Positions 7,825-16,499 are shown, numbered from the stretch's first letter. The stretch: DNA of 64,000 bases from Candidatus Halobonum tyrrellensis G22 (GCF_000495475.1 NZ_ASGZ01000023.1:1-64000); one strand, 5' to 3'. The notes: generated from the sequence alone by a model not told the origin. A program made the numbers and translations.

Positions 7825-8631
7825 TCAATTTCTTGAACACTTTCTATTTTTTTGGTCATCGACAATAAATGGAGATTTTAGAACCATAGTGAACGGATTT
7901 GTCTCGACAAGACTCTCTAACAGGTCGTCATTTTGGATGTAGACGAGCGAATCGAAGACTTCAGTTCGATAAGTATTGGAGGGGCCTTCGTAGACGATAT
8001 TCCCGATAACTCGAACCTCATCTTCATCCAGATGTAGGTGATTATGTAAATTTGAGAAGGTATTATATTTACTCTTTTCTACACTTTTATCGTACCATTT
8101 GAAACCAAGAGGAGAACTCTCAACTACCTCTCTTTGAGAACCGGAAATAATGTGTGCATTAGTCTTATTTGTCCATCCAACATCTTCAATATCTATAAGT
8201 GTAAGTGGTTGCATGTTTTTTCCTGAAGAGTATTCATCGAAATCTCCTGTTTTCTCAGAGAACCCAATTATAGTCTCCAACTGAACGTTCCGGGCTGCAC
8301 TGTTCCCCGAATTTGAAATTCGAATCTTAACCGAGTTTTCTTGACTCCCCTGCCTAAAACCATCAACATGCAAGACCGGTCGTTCAAGTTCTCTCTGGAA
8401 ATCCTGCTGATCTTTTTGTATTTCCGACTGCCTCCAATAGAGTATTGCAAGTAGGCTCGTGAGGGCAAGACTCCCGAGTGCGTTAAACCAGCTGAGGAAA
8501 TCGTCTCTCAGATGGAAGTAGAGCAGAATCAGTATCCCTGAGAGGATGAATCCCCCGAATCCCACGTCCTTGAGAGTAGGATTGACCTCAATGTCGTCTC
8601 GCAGTTTCTCGACCAAATCAATATCCAGCAT
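7825..8631 (-). CDS. Island-encoded hypothetical protein with two membrane helices
   Basis: Protein of 268 residues that I cannot assign. The N-terminal ~25 residues are polar. Two hydrophobic helices follow (FGGFILSGILILLYFHL and LGSLALTSLLAILYW), then a short charged coiled-coil-like stretch (RQSEIQKDQQDFQRELERP) and a soluble beta-rich domain starting VKIRISNSGNSAARNVQLE. Topology suggests a membrane-anchored protein with its large C-terminal domain on one side. Codon use (many A/T third positions) and amino-acid composition (Lys and Asn rich, less acidic) differ sharply from the neighbours, indicating recent transfer. A TATA-like box at 8653-8660 places transcription start at the ATG. As the only cargo of a tRNA-site island it could be a host-interaction or defence gene, but that is speculation. 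Confidence 0.72.
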   Translation of the reverse strand: MLDIDLVEKLRDDIEVNPTLKDVGFGGFILSGILILLYFHLRDDFLSWFNALGSLALTSLLAILYWRQSEIQKDQQDFQRELERPVLHVDGFRQGSQENSVKIRISNSGNSAARNVQLETIIGFSEKTGDFDEYSSGKNMQPLTLIDIEDVGWTNKTNAHIISGSQREVVESSPLGFKWYDKSVEKSKYNTFSNLHNHLHLDEDEVRVIGNIVYEGPSNTYRTEVFDSLVYIQNDDLLESLVETNPFTMVLKSPFIVDDQKNRKCSRN

Positions 8632-8652
8632 ACTCCCTCACGTTAGAGAGAC

Positions 8653-8660
8653 GTAATAAC
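8653..8660 (-). promoter_or_regulatory. TATA-like box of the island gene
   Basis: GTTATTAC on the minus strand, centred about 25 nt upstream of the ATG at 8631. This is the spacing expected for a leaderless archaeal transcript and supports the chosen start. Confidence 0.5.
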
Positions 8661-8750
8661 AAGTCCGGGTTCAGTGGTCCTAGACTGTACCTGAACGCAT
8701 GTACGTGAACCAGTTACCACTCGGACTGACATCTCGAAAAACGGGAGAAG

Positions 8751-8825
8751 TGCTCCGACAGGGATTCGAACCCTGGTCATTGCCGTGAGAGGGCAATATG
8801 ATTGGCCGGACTACACTATCGGAGC
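8751..8825 (-). tRNA. tRNA-Glu(CUC)
   Basis: Complete 75-nt tRNA on the minus strand. The acceptor stem GCTCCGA pairs with TCGGAGC, followed by discriminator A at 8751. The anticodon stem TTGCC/GGCAA encloses the loop CTCTCAC, with anticodon CTC. The T-loop GTTCGAATC is standard. No CCA is encoded and there is no intron. It is the integration target of the adjacent island, whose left end carries a copy of the tRNA 3' part. Confidence 0.95.
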
Positions 8826-9033
8826 GCGCCGCATCGCACCGCTCTGTGCACTCACCGGTAGTGGCGAGTTGGTTAAAACGGTGTCGTTTCGCGCCCGCCG
8901 TGCGGACGGTTCACGGGCGTCCCGGCTGGCGGTTCCGGTCCCGATTCCCGGTGCTGCGTCGGCGTCCCGGTCGTCCGGGTCTCGCGGCCGACCGGAACGC
9001 CACGGCTTTGCTCCCCCCGCCCGAGGGGGGCGC

Positions 9034-10281
9034 ATGGTCGGAGAGGCGGAACATCCGACGGGCGAGACCGGCCCGCTCGACGGGATCAACGTGCTCGACG
9101 CCTCGCGCGTGCTCGTGGGACCGTTCTGTACGATGCAGTTGGGCGACCTCGGCGCCGACGTGGTGAAAGTCGAGCGCCCGGGGACGGGCGACCAGACGCG
9201 CGGGTGGCACCCGCCGCGGTACGGCGACGCCGACGAGTCGGCCTACTACATGAGCGTCAACCGCAACCGGCGCTCGGTCACGCTCGCGCTCGACACCCCC
9301 GAGGGCCGCGACGCCTTCCGCGAGTTGGCGCGGGAGGCGGACGTGCTCGTCGAGAACTTCCGGGTCGGCCGGATGGACGAGTGGAACCTGGGGTACGCGG
9401 ACCTCCGCGCGGACAACCCCGGGCTGGTCTACTGCGCGCTGTCGGGGTACGGCGAGTGGGGACCCGACCGCGACCGCCCGGCGTACGACATCGTGATGCA
9501 AGCGGAGGGCGGGTTCATGTCGTTCACCGGCGTCGACGGCGGGCCGCCCGTCCGCATCGGCGTCGCCCTCGCGGATATCGGCGCGGGGATGTACGCGGCG
9601 CAGGCGGTGTTGGCGGCGCTGTTCGAACGCGAGCGGAGCGACGACGGCGCGGGCCAGAAGGTCGACGTGAGCCTGCTCGACGGGCAGGCGGCGTGGACCT
9701 CCTACATGGCGACGAACTACTTCGCCACCGGCGACCCGCCCGGGCGGATGGGGAGCAAACACCCGACCATCGCCCCCTACCAGGCGTTCGAGACGGCCGA
9801 CAGCTACGTCGTCGTCGCCGTCGCCTCCGAACCCATCTGGGAGCGGTTCTGCCGCGCGCTCGACCGGCCCGACCTGTACGCCGACGAGCGGTTCGAGACC
9901 AACAGCGCCCGCGTCGAACACCGCGACGAACTCGACCCGTTGCTCGACGCGGCGCTCGCCGAGCGCTCGACGGACGACTGGCTCGACCGGTTCGACGCCC
10001 ACGACGTGCCCGCGAGCCGCGTCAACAGCGTGGCGGACGTGTTCTCGCACCCGCAGGTGCTCGCGCGGGGGATGCGCGCGAGCGTCGACCACCCCACCGC
10101 GGGCGAGGTGGAGTTCCCGGGCAGTCCGATGCAGTTCTCGCGGACGCCCGCGACCGTCCGCCGCTACCCGCCGCGGCTGGGCGAACACACCGACGAGGTG
10201 CTCCGCGAAGTCGGCTACGACGACGAGGAGATAGACGCGCTCTACGCCGCGGGCGCGCTCGGCGACCGGTTCGAGGGGTGA
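9034..10281 (+). CDS. CaiB/BaiF family CoA transferase
   Basis: Family III CoA transferase of 415 residues, moving CoA between organic acids. The N-terminus LDGINVLDASRVLVGPFCTM and LGADVVKVERPGTGD are family signatures. The conserved aspartate that carries the acyl intermediate lies in VALADIGAGMYAAQAVLAAL. The C-terminal half has the usual VPASRVNSVADVFSHPQVLARGM motif. The ATG at 9034 was chosen because the preceding in-frame sequence overlaps the tRNA and has no family similarity. No acyl-CoA dehydrogenase or synthetase lies beside it, so the acid substrate cannot be inferred. Confidence 0.9.
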   Translation: MVGEAEHPTGETGPLDGINVLDASRVLVGPFCTMQLGDLGADVVKVERPGTGDQTRGWHPPRYGDADESAYYMSVNRNRRSVTLALDTPEGRDAFRELAREADVLVENFRVGRMDEWNLGYADLRADNPGLVYCALSGYGEWGPDRDRPAYDIVMQAEGGFMSFTGVDGGPPVRIGVALADIGAGMYAAQAVLAALFERERSDDGAGQKVDVSLLDGQAAWTSYMATNYFATGDPPGRMGSKHPTIAPYQAFETADSYVVVAVASEPIWERFCRALDRPDLYADERFETNSARVEHRDELDPLLDAALAERSTDDWLDRFDAHDVPASRVNSVADVFSHPQVLARGMRASVDHPTAGEVEFPGSPMQFSRTPATVRRYPPRLGEHTDEVLREVGYDDEEIDALYAAGALGDRFEG

Positions 10282-10320
10282 ACGCGGCGCCCGCCCGCCG
10301 GCCGTGGCCGGGCGGTGAGG

Positions 10321-10845
10321 CTACTCCTCGTCGCTAGTCCCGTCCGCCTCGTCGTTCCTTCCGTCCGCCCGGTCCTGCCTCCCCTCGTCGTTCCGGTCGC
10401 CCGCGTCCGCCGCGCCGTCGACCGGGTCGTCGCTCGCCCCGTCGCCCGCGCCGGCCCCGTCCTCGACCAGGCGGGCCATCGCGTCGAGCGCGGCGAGGAC
10501 GCGGTCCGCCGCGGGTCCGGCCGAGACGGCGTCCGCCTCCGCGTCGAACGTGACCACGCCCCGGTCGGCCAGCCGCGGAAGGTGGACGTGATAGAGGGCG
10601 GCGGACGCCCGGTCGCGGGCGGTCGCGTCGACCGCGGACGGCGCGACGCCCTCCTCGATGGCCGCGACTCGCGCGGCGAGGTCGGACAGCGGCCACCGGT
10701 CGCGCTCGGAGAGCAGGTAGCAGACCGCTCGCCGGGTCGGGTTGGCGAGCGCGTCGTACACGGTGTCGAGTCGGAGCACCGCCTCGGGGAGTACGGGGAG
10801 TACCGGGCCGGACGCGTCGCCGTCCGTCCCGTCTCCGTCGTCCAC
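10321..10845 (-). CDS. Winged-helix DNA-binding protein (DUF7344-like)
   Basis: Probable transcriptional regulator of 174 residues. The core LRLDTVYDALANPTRRAVCY, LSDLAARVA and YHVHLPRLADRGVVTFD matches the short winged-helix domains (ArsR/DUF7344 type) common in haloarchaea. A long acidic, low-complexity tail rich in Asp, Gly and Arg follows. The GTG at 10845 was chosen because a TATA-like TACTATTG (10871-10878) lies about 28 nt upstream, which predicts a leaderless start exactly there. A longer frame from GTG 10914 is possible but would contain that promoter. Target genes are unknown; it is divergent from the CHY zinc-finger gene. Confidence 0.75.
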   Translation of the reverse strand: MDDGDGTDGDASGPVLPVLPEAVLRLDTVYDALANPTRRAVCYLLSERDRWPLSDLAARVAAIEEGVAPSAVDATARDRASAALYHVHLPRLADRGVVTFDAEADAVSAGPAADRVLAALDAMARLVEDGAGAGDGASDDPVDGAADAGDRNDEGRQDRADGRNDEADGTSDEE

Positions 10846-11038
10846 GCCCGCCCCGTTGTGTACGACCCCACAATAGTACGTCCGTGCTACCCGCGACCCC
10901 CCTAGTATGCTCACACAGATCGTCCCCGAGACCGAGTTAGCACCCGGTTTTCCGCCTACCGTCGGCCGTGTCGGCGGCGTAAGCCGAGCGTACTCGGTCG
11001 CCGAACCGCTTTTGCCGCGGGCCCGCGTCGCCCAGCCC

Positions 11039-11380
11039 GTGTCCGCACGCCGCGTCCGCGGGGTCGAGGTACGGGGGGTCGACGTGGGTCCGGAGACGCG
11101 CTGTGCCCACTACGCGGGCGAGCGGGACGTGATCGCCCTGCGGTTCGGCTGCTGTGAGCGCTACTACCCGTGTTTCGCGTGCCACGAGGCGGTCGCCGAC
11201 CACGACGCCGAGCCGTGGCCGCGGGCGCGTTCGGACGAGCCGGCGGTGCTGTGCGGCGTCTGCGGCGCGACGCTGACCGTCGACGCCTACCTCGACGCCG
11301 GGTTCGTCTGCCCCGCCTGCGACGCCGCGTTCAACCCCGGCTGTGCGGCCCACCACGACCGCTACTTCGAGCGCCCGTAG
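11039..11380 (+). CDS. CHY zinc-finger protein
   Basis: Small cytoplasmic protein of 113 residues. It carries the CHY-type zinc-binding pattern: RCAHYAGERDVIALRF, CCERYYPCFACHEAVADH, then paired CxxC motifs (LCGVCGATL and FVCPACDAAFNPGCAAHH). Eukaryotic relatives are Pirh2-type ubiquitin ligases, and small archaeal and fungal proteins such as Hot13 act in redox or zinc handling; the archaeal role is unknown. The GTG at 11039 gives a start (MSARRVRGVEVRGVD) shortly before the finger. A T-rich box at 11009-11015 lies about 27 nt upstream. The longer frame from 10907 would overlap the divergent regulator's promoter and was rejected. Confidence 0.82.
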   Translation: MSARRVRGVEVRGVDVGPETRCAHYAGERDVIALRFGCCERYYPCFACHEAVADHDAEPWPRARSDEPAVLCGVCGATLTVDAYLDAGFVCPACDAAFNPGCAAHHDRYFERP

Positions 11381-11530
11381 CGGCGACGCCACCCCGGCGC
11401 CGGCGCGGACGAACGAGCGGCCGGCCGGCACACGCGAGCGGAACGGCGGCCGCGGAGTCGGGGGTCGCCGCGAGTCGCACGGCGCTCCGGGGCGCGTGGT
11501 TTTTCGTACTCGCCGTGGGAACCGCCGGGT

Positions 11531-12277
11531 ATGACGACAGTGACCGTCTGGAACGAGTACCGACACGAGCGGGAACACGACGTCGTCGCGGACCTGTACC
11601 CCGACGGGATCCACGCGACCATCGCGGACGCGCTCGAAGACCGGGGGTTCGAGACGAACACCGCGACGCTCGACGAACCCGAACACGGGCTGACCGAGGA
11701 GGTGCTCGACGACACCGACGTGCTGACGTGGTGGGGACACGCCGCCCACGACGAGGTGGACGACGAGGTGGTCGACCGGGTGCAACAGCACGTCCTCGAC
11801 GGGATGGGGCTGATCGTGCTCCACTCGGCGCACCTCTCGAAGCCGTTCCGCCGGCTCATGGGCACGAGCGGTTCGCTGAACTGGCGGGAGGCCGCCGAGA
11901 CCGAGCGGGTCTGGACGATCGAACCCGGCCACCCCATCGCCGACGGTATCGGCGACTACTTCGAGGTGCCCGACGCGGAGATGTACGGCGAACGGTTCGA
12001 CGTACCCCAACCCGACGACCTCGTGTTCACCTCCTGGTTCGAGGGCGGCGAGGTGTTCCGGTCGGGCTGCTGTTGGACCCGCGGGAACGGCCGCGTCTTC
12101 TACTTCCGGCCGGGCCACGAGACGTACCCCGTCTACCACCAGGAGGAGGTCCGGCGCGTCCTCGGCAACGCCTGCGAGTGGGCGGCCGACGCCGCCGACG
12201 CCCCCGGTCCGTCCGTCTCGAACCGGTCGGAGCCGATCGAGGATATCGACTCGGACGACGAGCGGTCCGTCCACTGA
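11531..12277 (+). CDS. ThuA-like domain protein (trehalose utilisation family)
   Basis: Cytoplasmic protein of 248 residues with a ThuA / class-I glutamine-amidotransferase-like fold. Visible features are the N-terminal [32 protein letters not shown], the core strand [16 protein letters not shown], and the C-terminal [25 protein letters not shown]. ThuA homologues act in trehalose and sucrose catabolism in rhizobia, possibly as ketotrehalose-modifying enzymes; the haloarchaeal substrate is unknown. A non-conserved acidic tail of about 25 residues closes the protein. A Gfo/Idh/MocA enzyme of the kind often paired with ThuA lies elsewhere in the window (50.0 kb) but not in the same operon. Confidence 0.85.
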   Translation: MTTVTVWNEYRHEREHDVVADLYPDGIHATIADALEDRGFETNTATLDEPEHGLTEEVLDDTDVLTWWGHAAHDEVDDEVVDRVQQHVLDGMGLIVLHSAHLSKPFRRLMGTSGSLNWREAAETERVWTIEPGHPIADGIGDYFEVPDAEMYGERFDVPQPDDLVFTSWFEGGEVFRSGCCWTRGNGRVFYFRPGHETYPVYHQEEVRRVLGNACEWAADAADAPGPSVSNRSEPIEDIDSDDERSVH

Positions 12278-12344
12278 CGGCGGCGCCGCTCGGCGGGACC
12301 GTCCGTGGCTCGCGGCAGCGTCCCCACCGACCGCACGCCCGCGC

Positions 12345-12902
12345 TCACCGCCCGGCGACCGCCGTCGCGCCCGCCCGTGCCCACGAGACGAGGAGGCCGA
12401 CCCCCGGACAGCCGTCGCGGTACCAGACGACCAGGGTGAGAGCGCTGAGTGCGACCCCGACGGCGAGTACGGGCGTCAGCGAGAGGTTCAGGAAGAACTC
12501 GACGAAGCTCCGCCCGTGTTCGGGTTCGACCGGGTAGACCGGCCAGAGCACGAACGTGAGGTCGCCGACGTCGCCGGCGAGGAGCGACCCCCACGAGTCG
12601 CCGACGAGGTGGGAGCCGACGCCGACCGCGAACGCCGCGACCACGCCCCTGCGGGCGGGCGAGGCGACCGTCCACAGCAGCGCGACCAGCGGAACGAGCA
12701 CGAACACCGAGTGGCCGACCGACCGCCCGGAGGGGACGACACCCAGCGTCCACGCGCCGGGCTTGTCGACCAGGTCGGGGAACTGCGTCCCGACCGCGAG
12801 CGCGAGCGTCGGCGCGTCCGCGGGTCCGCGCTCGGGGTCGCCGAGTCGGAGGAGGAGGTGATACAGGAGGTAGCCGAGGGCGAGGTGACCCCACGGGAGC
12901 AT
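12345..12902 (-). CDS. YdjM-like membrane-bound metal-dependent hydrolase family protein
   Basis: Integral membrane protein of 185 residues. The N-terminal MLPWGHLALGYLLYHLL carries the histidine typical of the YdjM / DUF457 family. GTQFPDLVDKPG and GRSVGHSVFVLV supply further acidic and histidine residues of the presumed metal site, and GSHLVGDSWG a third. About four to five hydrophobic segments follow. The family is often annotated as a LexA-regulated or inner-membrane hydrolase, but activity is not established. The ATG at 12902 starts exactly at the conserved MLPWGH motif; the longer upstream frame adds an unrelated 14 residues. Confidence 0.8.
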   Translation of the reverse strand: MLPWGHLALGYLLYHLLLRLGDPERGPADAPTLALAVGTQFPDLVDKPGAWTLGVVPSGRSVGHSVFVLVPLVALLWTVASPARRGVVAAFAVGVGSHLVGDSWGSLLAGDVGDLTFVLWPVYPVEPEHGRSFVEFFLNLSLTPVLAVGVALSALTLVVWYRDGCPGVGLLVSWARAGATAVAGR

Positions 12903-13077
12903 TGAGCGTACCTGCGACACCTGGGAGCATAGGACTGTCGTCACGCCGAGAGGTCGGCCCGGCCCGCGGCGTCGGCGGGACTCGTTGGCGGCGACGACGC
13001 GAGGCGGCCGACGGGCTCTCCCCCGCGTTCGGCGCGGTCCGATGCGTTGAAACCGTCGGAGGCCCCGATACGCGCCA

Positions 13078-13767
13078 ATGACTTACCCCTCGTTCGTCGT
13101 CGGTATCGCCGGGGGAACCGGCGCTGGTAAGACCACCGTCACGCGACTCGTCACCGAGAACGTCGCGGACGCGGTGACGCGCATCCCGCTGGACAACTAC
13201 TACGAGGACCTCTCACACCTCGATATCTCCGAACGGGCGGAGGTCAACTACGACCACCCCGACGCGTTCGAGTGGGAACTCCTCCGGGAACACCTCGAAG
13301 CGCTCCTGTCGGGGCAGTCGGTCGAGATGCCCCAGTACGACTTCGAACTCCACAACCGCAAGGAGGAGACGCTGACGGTCGAGCCGACGGACGTCATCGT
13401 GCTCGAAGGGATCCTCGCGCTGTACGACGACGAGATAAACGACATGCTCGACCTCCGGCTGTACGTCGAGACGGACGCCGACGTGCGGATCCTCCGACGG
13501 ATCGAACGCGACGTGATCGAACGCGGCCGCGAGTTGGAGGGCGTCATCGACCAGTACCTCTCGACGGTGAAGCCGATGCACGAGCAGTTCATCGAACCGA
13601 CGAAGAAGCACGCCGACCTGATCATCCCGGAGGGCGCCAACTCGATGGCGGTCAACCTCCTCGAGGAACGACTGCGCAACGAGGTGGAGGGCGACTCGAC
13701 GCGGACGTGGGAGCGGGAGGCGCTCGAACAGCGAGTTACGGGCGTCCGTCCCAACCGCGAGAAGTAG
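13078..13767 (+). CDS. udk: Uridine kinase
   Basis: Nucleoside kinase of 229 residues that phosphorylates uridine and cytidine in pyrimidine salvage. Visible features are the P-loop GIAGGTGAGKTT (9-20), IPLDNYYEDLSHL with the base-contacting aspartate and tyrosines, VNYDHPDAFEWELL, the EGILALYDD strand and the lid-region RRIERDVIERGRELEGVIDQY. The length and motif order match canonical Udk. The C-terminal ~25 residues are a polar extension. The gene stands alone between the YdjM-like gene and a gene-free stretch. Confidence 0.94.
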   Translation: MTYPSFVVGIAGGTGAGKTTVTRLVTENVADAVTRIPLDNYYEDLSHLDISERAEVNYDHPDAFEWELLREHLEALLSGQSVEMPQYDFELHNRKEETLTVEPTDVIVLEGILALYDDEINDMLDLRLYVETDADVRILRRIERDVIERGRELEGVIDQYLSTVKPMHEQFIEPTKKHADLIIPEGANSMAVNLLEERLRNEVEGDSTRTWEREALEQRVTGVRPNREK

Positions 13768-14160
13768 ACTGGGGAGGGGACGTAGATGGAGACGGAGACG
13801 GAGGTAGCGGAGACGGAGCGAACAGCGGTAGCGGTAGACGGCGACGGGACGCGACGCGAACCCGCGTGGGCCCACGCCCGCCACCGAGGGCACCGCGTCG
13901 CCGCCTACCGAACCGGAGTGGGAGGCGTCCGCGTTCTCGGCCGTGCCGGACGGCTCCTCAGTCCCCGCCTCCCGGACCCGAGGGTCGTGGTGTACTGGAC
14001 GGACCTCTCGCCGGTTCGCTCGTCGGCCGAGTCACCGAACTGACGAGTCGTCCGCGCGTCGTGGAGGGCACCCTGTCCGTCGCCGTCGGCCGCCCGAAGA
14101 GCGCCCGCCGACGCGGGGGAGGGGTCTCCCACCGCGGGTCGCGGTCCGCCCCGCGCTCCC
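13768..14160. other. Gene-free stretch downstream of udk
   Basis: About 390 bp with no supported gene. The first ~60 bp after the udk stop is a purine-rich run built on GGAGAC/GGTAGC hexamers, which would be a slippery low-complexity sequence. The rest is GC-rich with no clear promoter, hairpin or conserved reading frame. Confidence 0.5.
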
Positions 14161-14496
14161 CTATCCGCGCGTCCGGGTGAACTGGTCCGCGCCCTCGTAC
14201 GTCCAGTAGCCCTGCCGGCGCATCGCCCGGCCGACGCCCTTGTGGAACGAGACGATGTCGTCGTACGTCTCGTCGGGGTCGATGTCCTCGAAGATCTCAG
14301 CGATCGAGACGACCGTCTCGGAGTCCAGTCGCACGGGGTAGTCGCCGTACTCGTCGGCGTAGTCGCCCGCCCGCAGCGGGAAGCTCTCCTCCTCGTCGAC
14401 GAACTTGACCAGCACCGCGTGGCCGTACTTCCGGCCCTCCTCGCTCCCCTTCTCGCCGTCCGGGTCGTGCGGCCAGTCGTGGCTGCTACTGCTCAT
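14161..14496 (-). CDS. DUF5785-like conserved haloarchaeal protein
   Basis: Acidic soluble protein of 111 residues. It starts MSSSSHDWPHDPDGEKGSE and continues RKYGHAVLVKFVDEEESFPL, GDYPVRLDSETVVSIAEIF and FHKGVGRAMRRQGYWTYEG, a pattern I associate with the haloarchaeal DUF5785 family (assignment from memory). Function unknown; the family is restricted to haloarchaea and the protein is a likely housekeeping factor. The ATG at 14496 starts the conserved WPHDPDG region; the longer frame upstream is not protein-like. It lies downstream of the DUF3054 gene in the same direction, separated by about 175 bp. Confidence 0.78.
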   Translation of the reverse strand: MSSSSHDWPHDPDGEKGSEEGRKYGHAVLVKFVDEEESFPLRAGDYADEYGDYPVRLDSETVVSIAEIFEDIDPDETYDDIVSFHKGVGRAMRRQGYWTYEGADQFTRTRG

Positions 14497-14672
14497 TGCC
14501 GGGGGTGAGAACGGGAGTCGGTTAGCCGTTTCGCTCCCCGGCGGCGGGACGCGCCGGACGGCTCCGAGATGGCATCGCCGGCGCTCGTGGCCGTGAGACG
14601 GAAACGGGCGGCGAGAACGTACGGAGCGGACCGATCGGGGCGTGAACCGAACCGCGGGTGCTCGCGGGCCGG

Positions 14673-15098
14673 TCAGACGAACCGCGCGGCGACGTAGCGC
14701 CAGACGCCGAGACAGACGGACCCGACGACGAGCATCACGACGGCGAACGTCGGCGCGACGCCGCCGTCGACCCACGGCGTCGCGCGGATGAGCAGGCCGA
14801 TGACGGCGGCCGGTATCCACGACCGGACCGCGAGCGGAACCGACGCCTTCGCCGACTCCACCGCGCCCGCCGAGTAGGCGCCGACGAGGGGTGCGGCGAC
14901 CACCCAGCCGACCAGGAACGGGACGGCGACGCCGACGACGTACGCGACGGCGTCGACGCCCGCGGGCGGGAACCCCACGGCGTCGTGGTTGATCGTGCCG
15001 ACGTAGACGAACAGGAGGATCACGACCAGGTCGCCGACGGCCAACGGGAGGGCGTCGGCGTCCACACGTCTCCGGAGGAACGAGGAGTCCGTTGCCAT
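14673..15098 (-). CDS. DUF3054 family membrane protein
   Basis: Membrane protein of 141 residues with four hydrophobic helices and a short polar N-terminus. The first helix region LAVGDLVVILLFVYVGTINHD, then FLVGWVVAAPLVGAY and VRSWIPAAVIGLLIRA match the DUF3054 family of actinobacteria and haloarchaea. The function is not known. The length is normal. It is transcribed in the same direction as the methyltransferase upstream (gap 24 bp), which suggests a shared transcript. Confidence 0.83.
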   Translation of the reverse strand: MATDSSFLRRRVDADALPLAVGDLVVILLFVYVGTINHDAVGFPPAGVDAVAYVVGVAVPFLVGWVVAAPLVGAYSAGAVESAKASVPLAVRSWIPAAVIGLLIRATPWVDGGVAPTFAVVMLVVGSVCLGVWRYVAARFV

Positions 15099-15122
15099 AT
15101 GCGGGGGTTCACGCCGCTCGTC

Positions 15123-15761
15123 TTAACGGCCGGGGTTCTCCTCCGCGGCGCTCCCGCGGCGCGGCTCCGACCGGGAGCCGTCGGTCGGGTTCACCCCGAC
15201 GACCGTGTAGCCGAACCCCGGGTCGACCACCCGGCCGCGGAGACCCGCCTCGTCGAGCGCCCGCGTCAGGTCGTCGGGGGGGAGGAACCGCGACCCCATG
15301 CGCGCGACCCGTTCGACCGTCGCGAGCGCGCGACCGCGCCGCGTCCGCGGGTCGAACTCGCGGACGACCACCACGCCGCCGGGCGCGAGCGCGCGCGCAC
15401 ACTCCGCGAGCGCTCCCCGCGGGTCGGGGAAGTGGTGGAGCGCGTCCGCGACCACGACGGCGTCGACGCCGCCGTCCCGAACCGGGAGGCGGCCGGCGTC
15501 GCCGCGGACGACCGGGTGGCCCGCGGCGGCGGCGCGCGCGAGCATGCCGCGCGAGGCGTCGACGACGGTTACCTCGCCCCCCCGTCCTTCGAGCGCGCGG
15601 GCCGCCCGGCCGGTCCCCCCGCCGACGTCGAGGATGCGCTCGATCGGCCGGTGGGCGAACGCGAGTCCCGCGTGCAGGTCGGCGGGCCGAACGCTCGGCA
15701 TCGCCGCGTCGTAGAGGCTGGCGACCGCATCGAAGAAGCGTACGTCCCCGCGCCCGTGCAT
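15123..15761 (-). CDS. Class I SAM-dependent methyltransferase (UbiE-like)
   Basis: Cytoplasmic methyltransferase of 212 residues. Motif I is IERILDVGGGTGRAA, motif II VTVVDASRGMLARAAA and motif III VVRGDAGRLPVRDGGVDAVVVADALHHF, typical of the Methyltransf_11/UbiE group, with a conserved APGGVVVVREFDP strand. Substrate unknown; a small molecule or quinone is as likely as anything. The ATG at 15761 was chosen because MHGRGDVRFFDAVASLYDAA is the usual start for this group. It is divergent from the GNAT gene (66 bp apart). Confidence 0.85.
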   Translation of the reverse strand: MHGRGDVRFFDAVASLYDAAMPSVRPADLHAGLAFAHRPIERILDVGGGTGRAARALEGRGGEVTVVDASRGMLARAAAAGHPVVRGDAGRLPVRDGGVDAVVVADALHHFPDPRGALAECARALAPGGVVVVREFDPRTRRGRALATVERVARMGSRFLPPDDLTRALDEAGLRGRVVDPGFGYTVVGVNPTDGSRSEPRRGSAAEENPGR

Positions 15762-15827
15762 GGACGCCCCCACGGACCGGGAGGGCAAAGCCGTGGCGCT
15801 CATCCCGTCGCGGCTCTCAGGAGGCGT

Positions 15828-16499
15828 ATGACCGCGAGCGTCGAGCCGCGCCTGCTGGACTGGCCGCCCGACGGCCCGCGCCTCAGACTCGACCACCGCG
15901 AGTTCGCGTACGCCGGGAAGTTCGTGATGACGAGCACGGGCAAGGCGGTGCTCGCCCCGCCGGGGTGGGAGCCGCCCGCGGACGTCGAGTCGTACGCCGA
16001 CCCGCTCGCGGCCGCCGCGTTCAACGACGACCGCACGGACGAGCGGACGCTGTGGATCCGGTACGTGACGGTTCGCCGGGACCGCCGCGGCGAGGGGCTG
16101 GGCCCGCGCCTGTGTGCGTTCGTCACCGACCGGGCGGCCGACCGCGGCTACGACCGCGTCCGCATCGCGGTCAACAACCCCTACTCGTACGAGGCGCTCT
16201 CGAAGGCGGGGTTCGCGTACGCCGGCCGCGAGACGGGGCTGGCGGAGGTCGTACTCGACCGTCCCGCGGGCGCGACTCGACCGCTCGACCCCGCCGACTA
16301 CCGCGCCGGTCTCGACGCGTTCGCCGACCGGGAGGACCTCTCGGAGGGCGAGCGCGCCTTCCTCGCCGACAAGCGCGAGCGCGGACCGCCCGCCGTCGGC
16401 GACTCCCGCGCGTCGCCGGGGTCGAACGGGCCGGACGAGTCAGAGTCTGACCCGCACCGACCGGACGAGTCAGCGTCGGACGGGCCGGGTCGGGACTGA
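15828..16499 (+). CDS. GNAT family N-acetyltransferase
   Basis: Protein of 223 residues with a GCN5-related acetyltransferase core: the acetyl-CoA-binding motif [21 protein letters not shown] (about 68-87), then [21 protein letters not shown] and [16 protein letters not shown]. The substrate is unknown. A linker-like acidic C-terminal tail of ~50 residues contains a near-duplicated PDESESD / PDESASD motif, which is unusual but common as low-complexity sequence in haloarchaea. It lies just upstream of fen on the same strand (55 bp gap). Confidence 0.83.
   Translation: MTASVEPRLLDWPPDGPRLRLDHREFAYAGKFVMTSTGKAVLAPPGWEPPADVESYADPLAAAAFNDDRTDERTLWIRYVTVRRDRRGEGLGPRLCAFVTDRAADRGYDRVRIAVNNPYSYEALSKAGFAYAGRETGLAEVVLDRPAGATRPLDPADYRAGLDAFADREDLSEGERAFLADKRERGPPAVGDSRASPGSNGPDESESDPHRPDESASDGPGRD

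Larger units (their letters stand above)
7486..8794. mobile_element. Small integrated island at tRNA-Glu(CUC)
   Basis: Island bounded by two exact 44-nt direct repeats: 7486-7529 and 8751-8794. The right copy is the 3' part of the intact tRNA-Glu gene, from the anticodon stem-loop to the discriminator base. This is the usual footprint of a tyrosine-recombinase element that rebuilt the tRNA on insertion and displaced the old 3' end. The interior is clearly AT-rich against GC-rich flanks and holds one recognisable gene (7825-8631). No integrase is present, so the element is either a decayed remnant or depends on an integrase supplied elsewhere. Confidence 0.8.

Noticed and set aside
7697-7942. 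81-codon plus-strand frame in the island
   Set aside because: Overlaps the 3' end of the minus-strand cargo gene and has no family signature or promoter.
10846-10914. Longer N-terminus for the winged-helix gene from GTG 10914
   Set aside because: It would place the TATA-like box inside the coding region and overlap the divergent gene region; GTG 10845 fits leaderless spacing.
13786-14043. 85-codon frame downstream of udk
   Set aside because: Low-complexity Glu/Thr start from a purine-rich repeat, then arginine-rich noise; no promoter or homologous motif.
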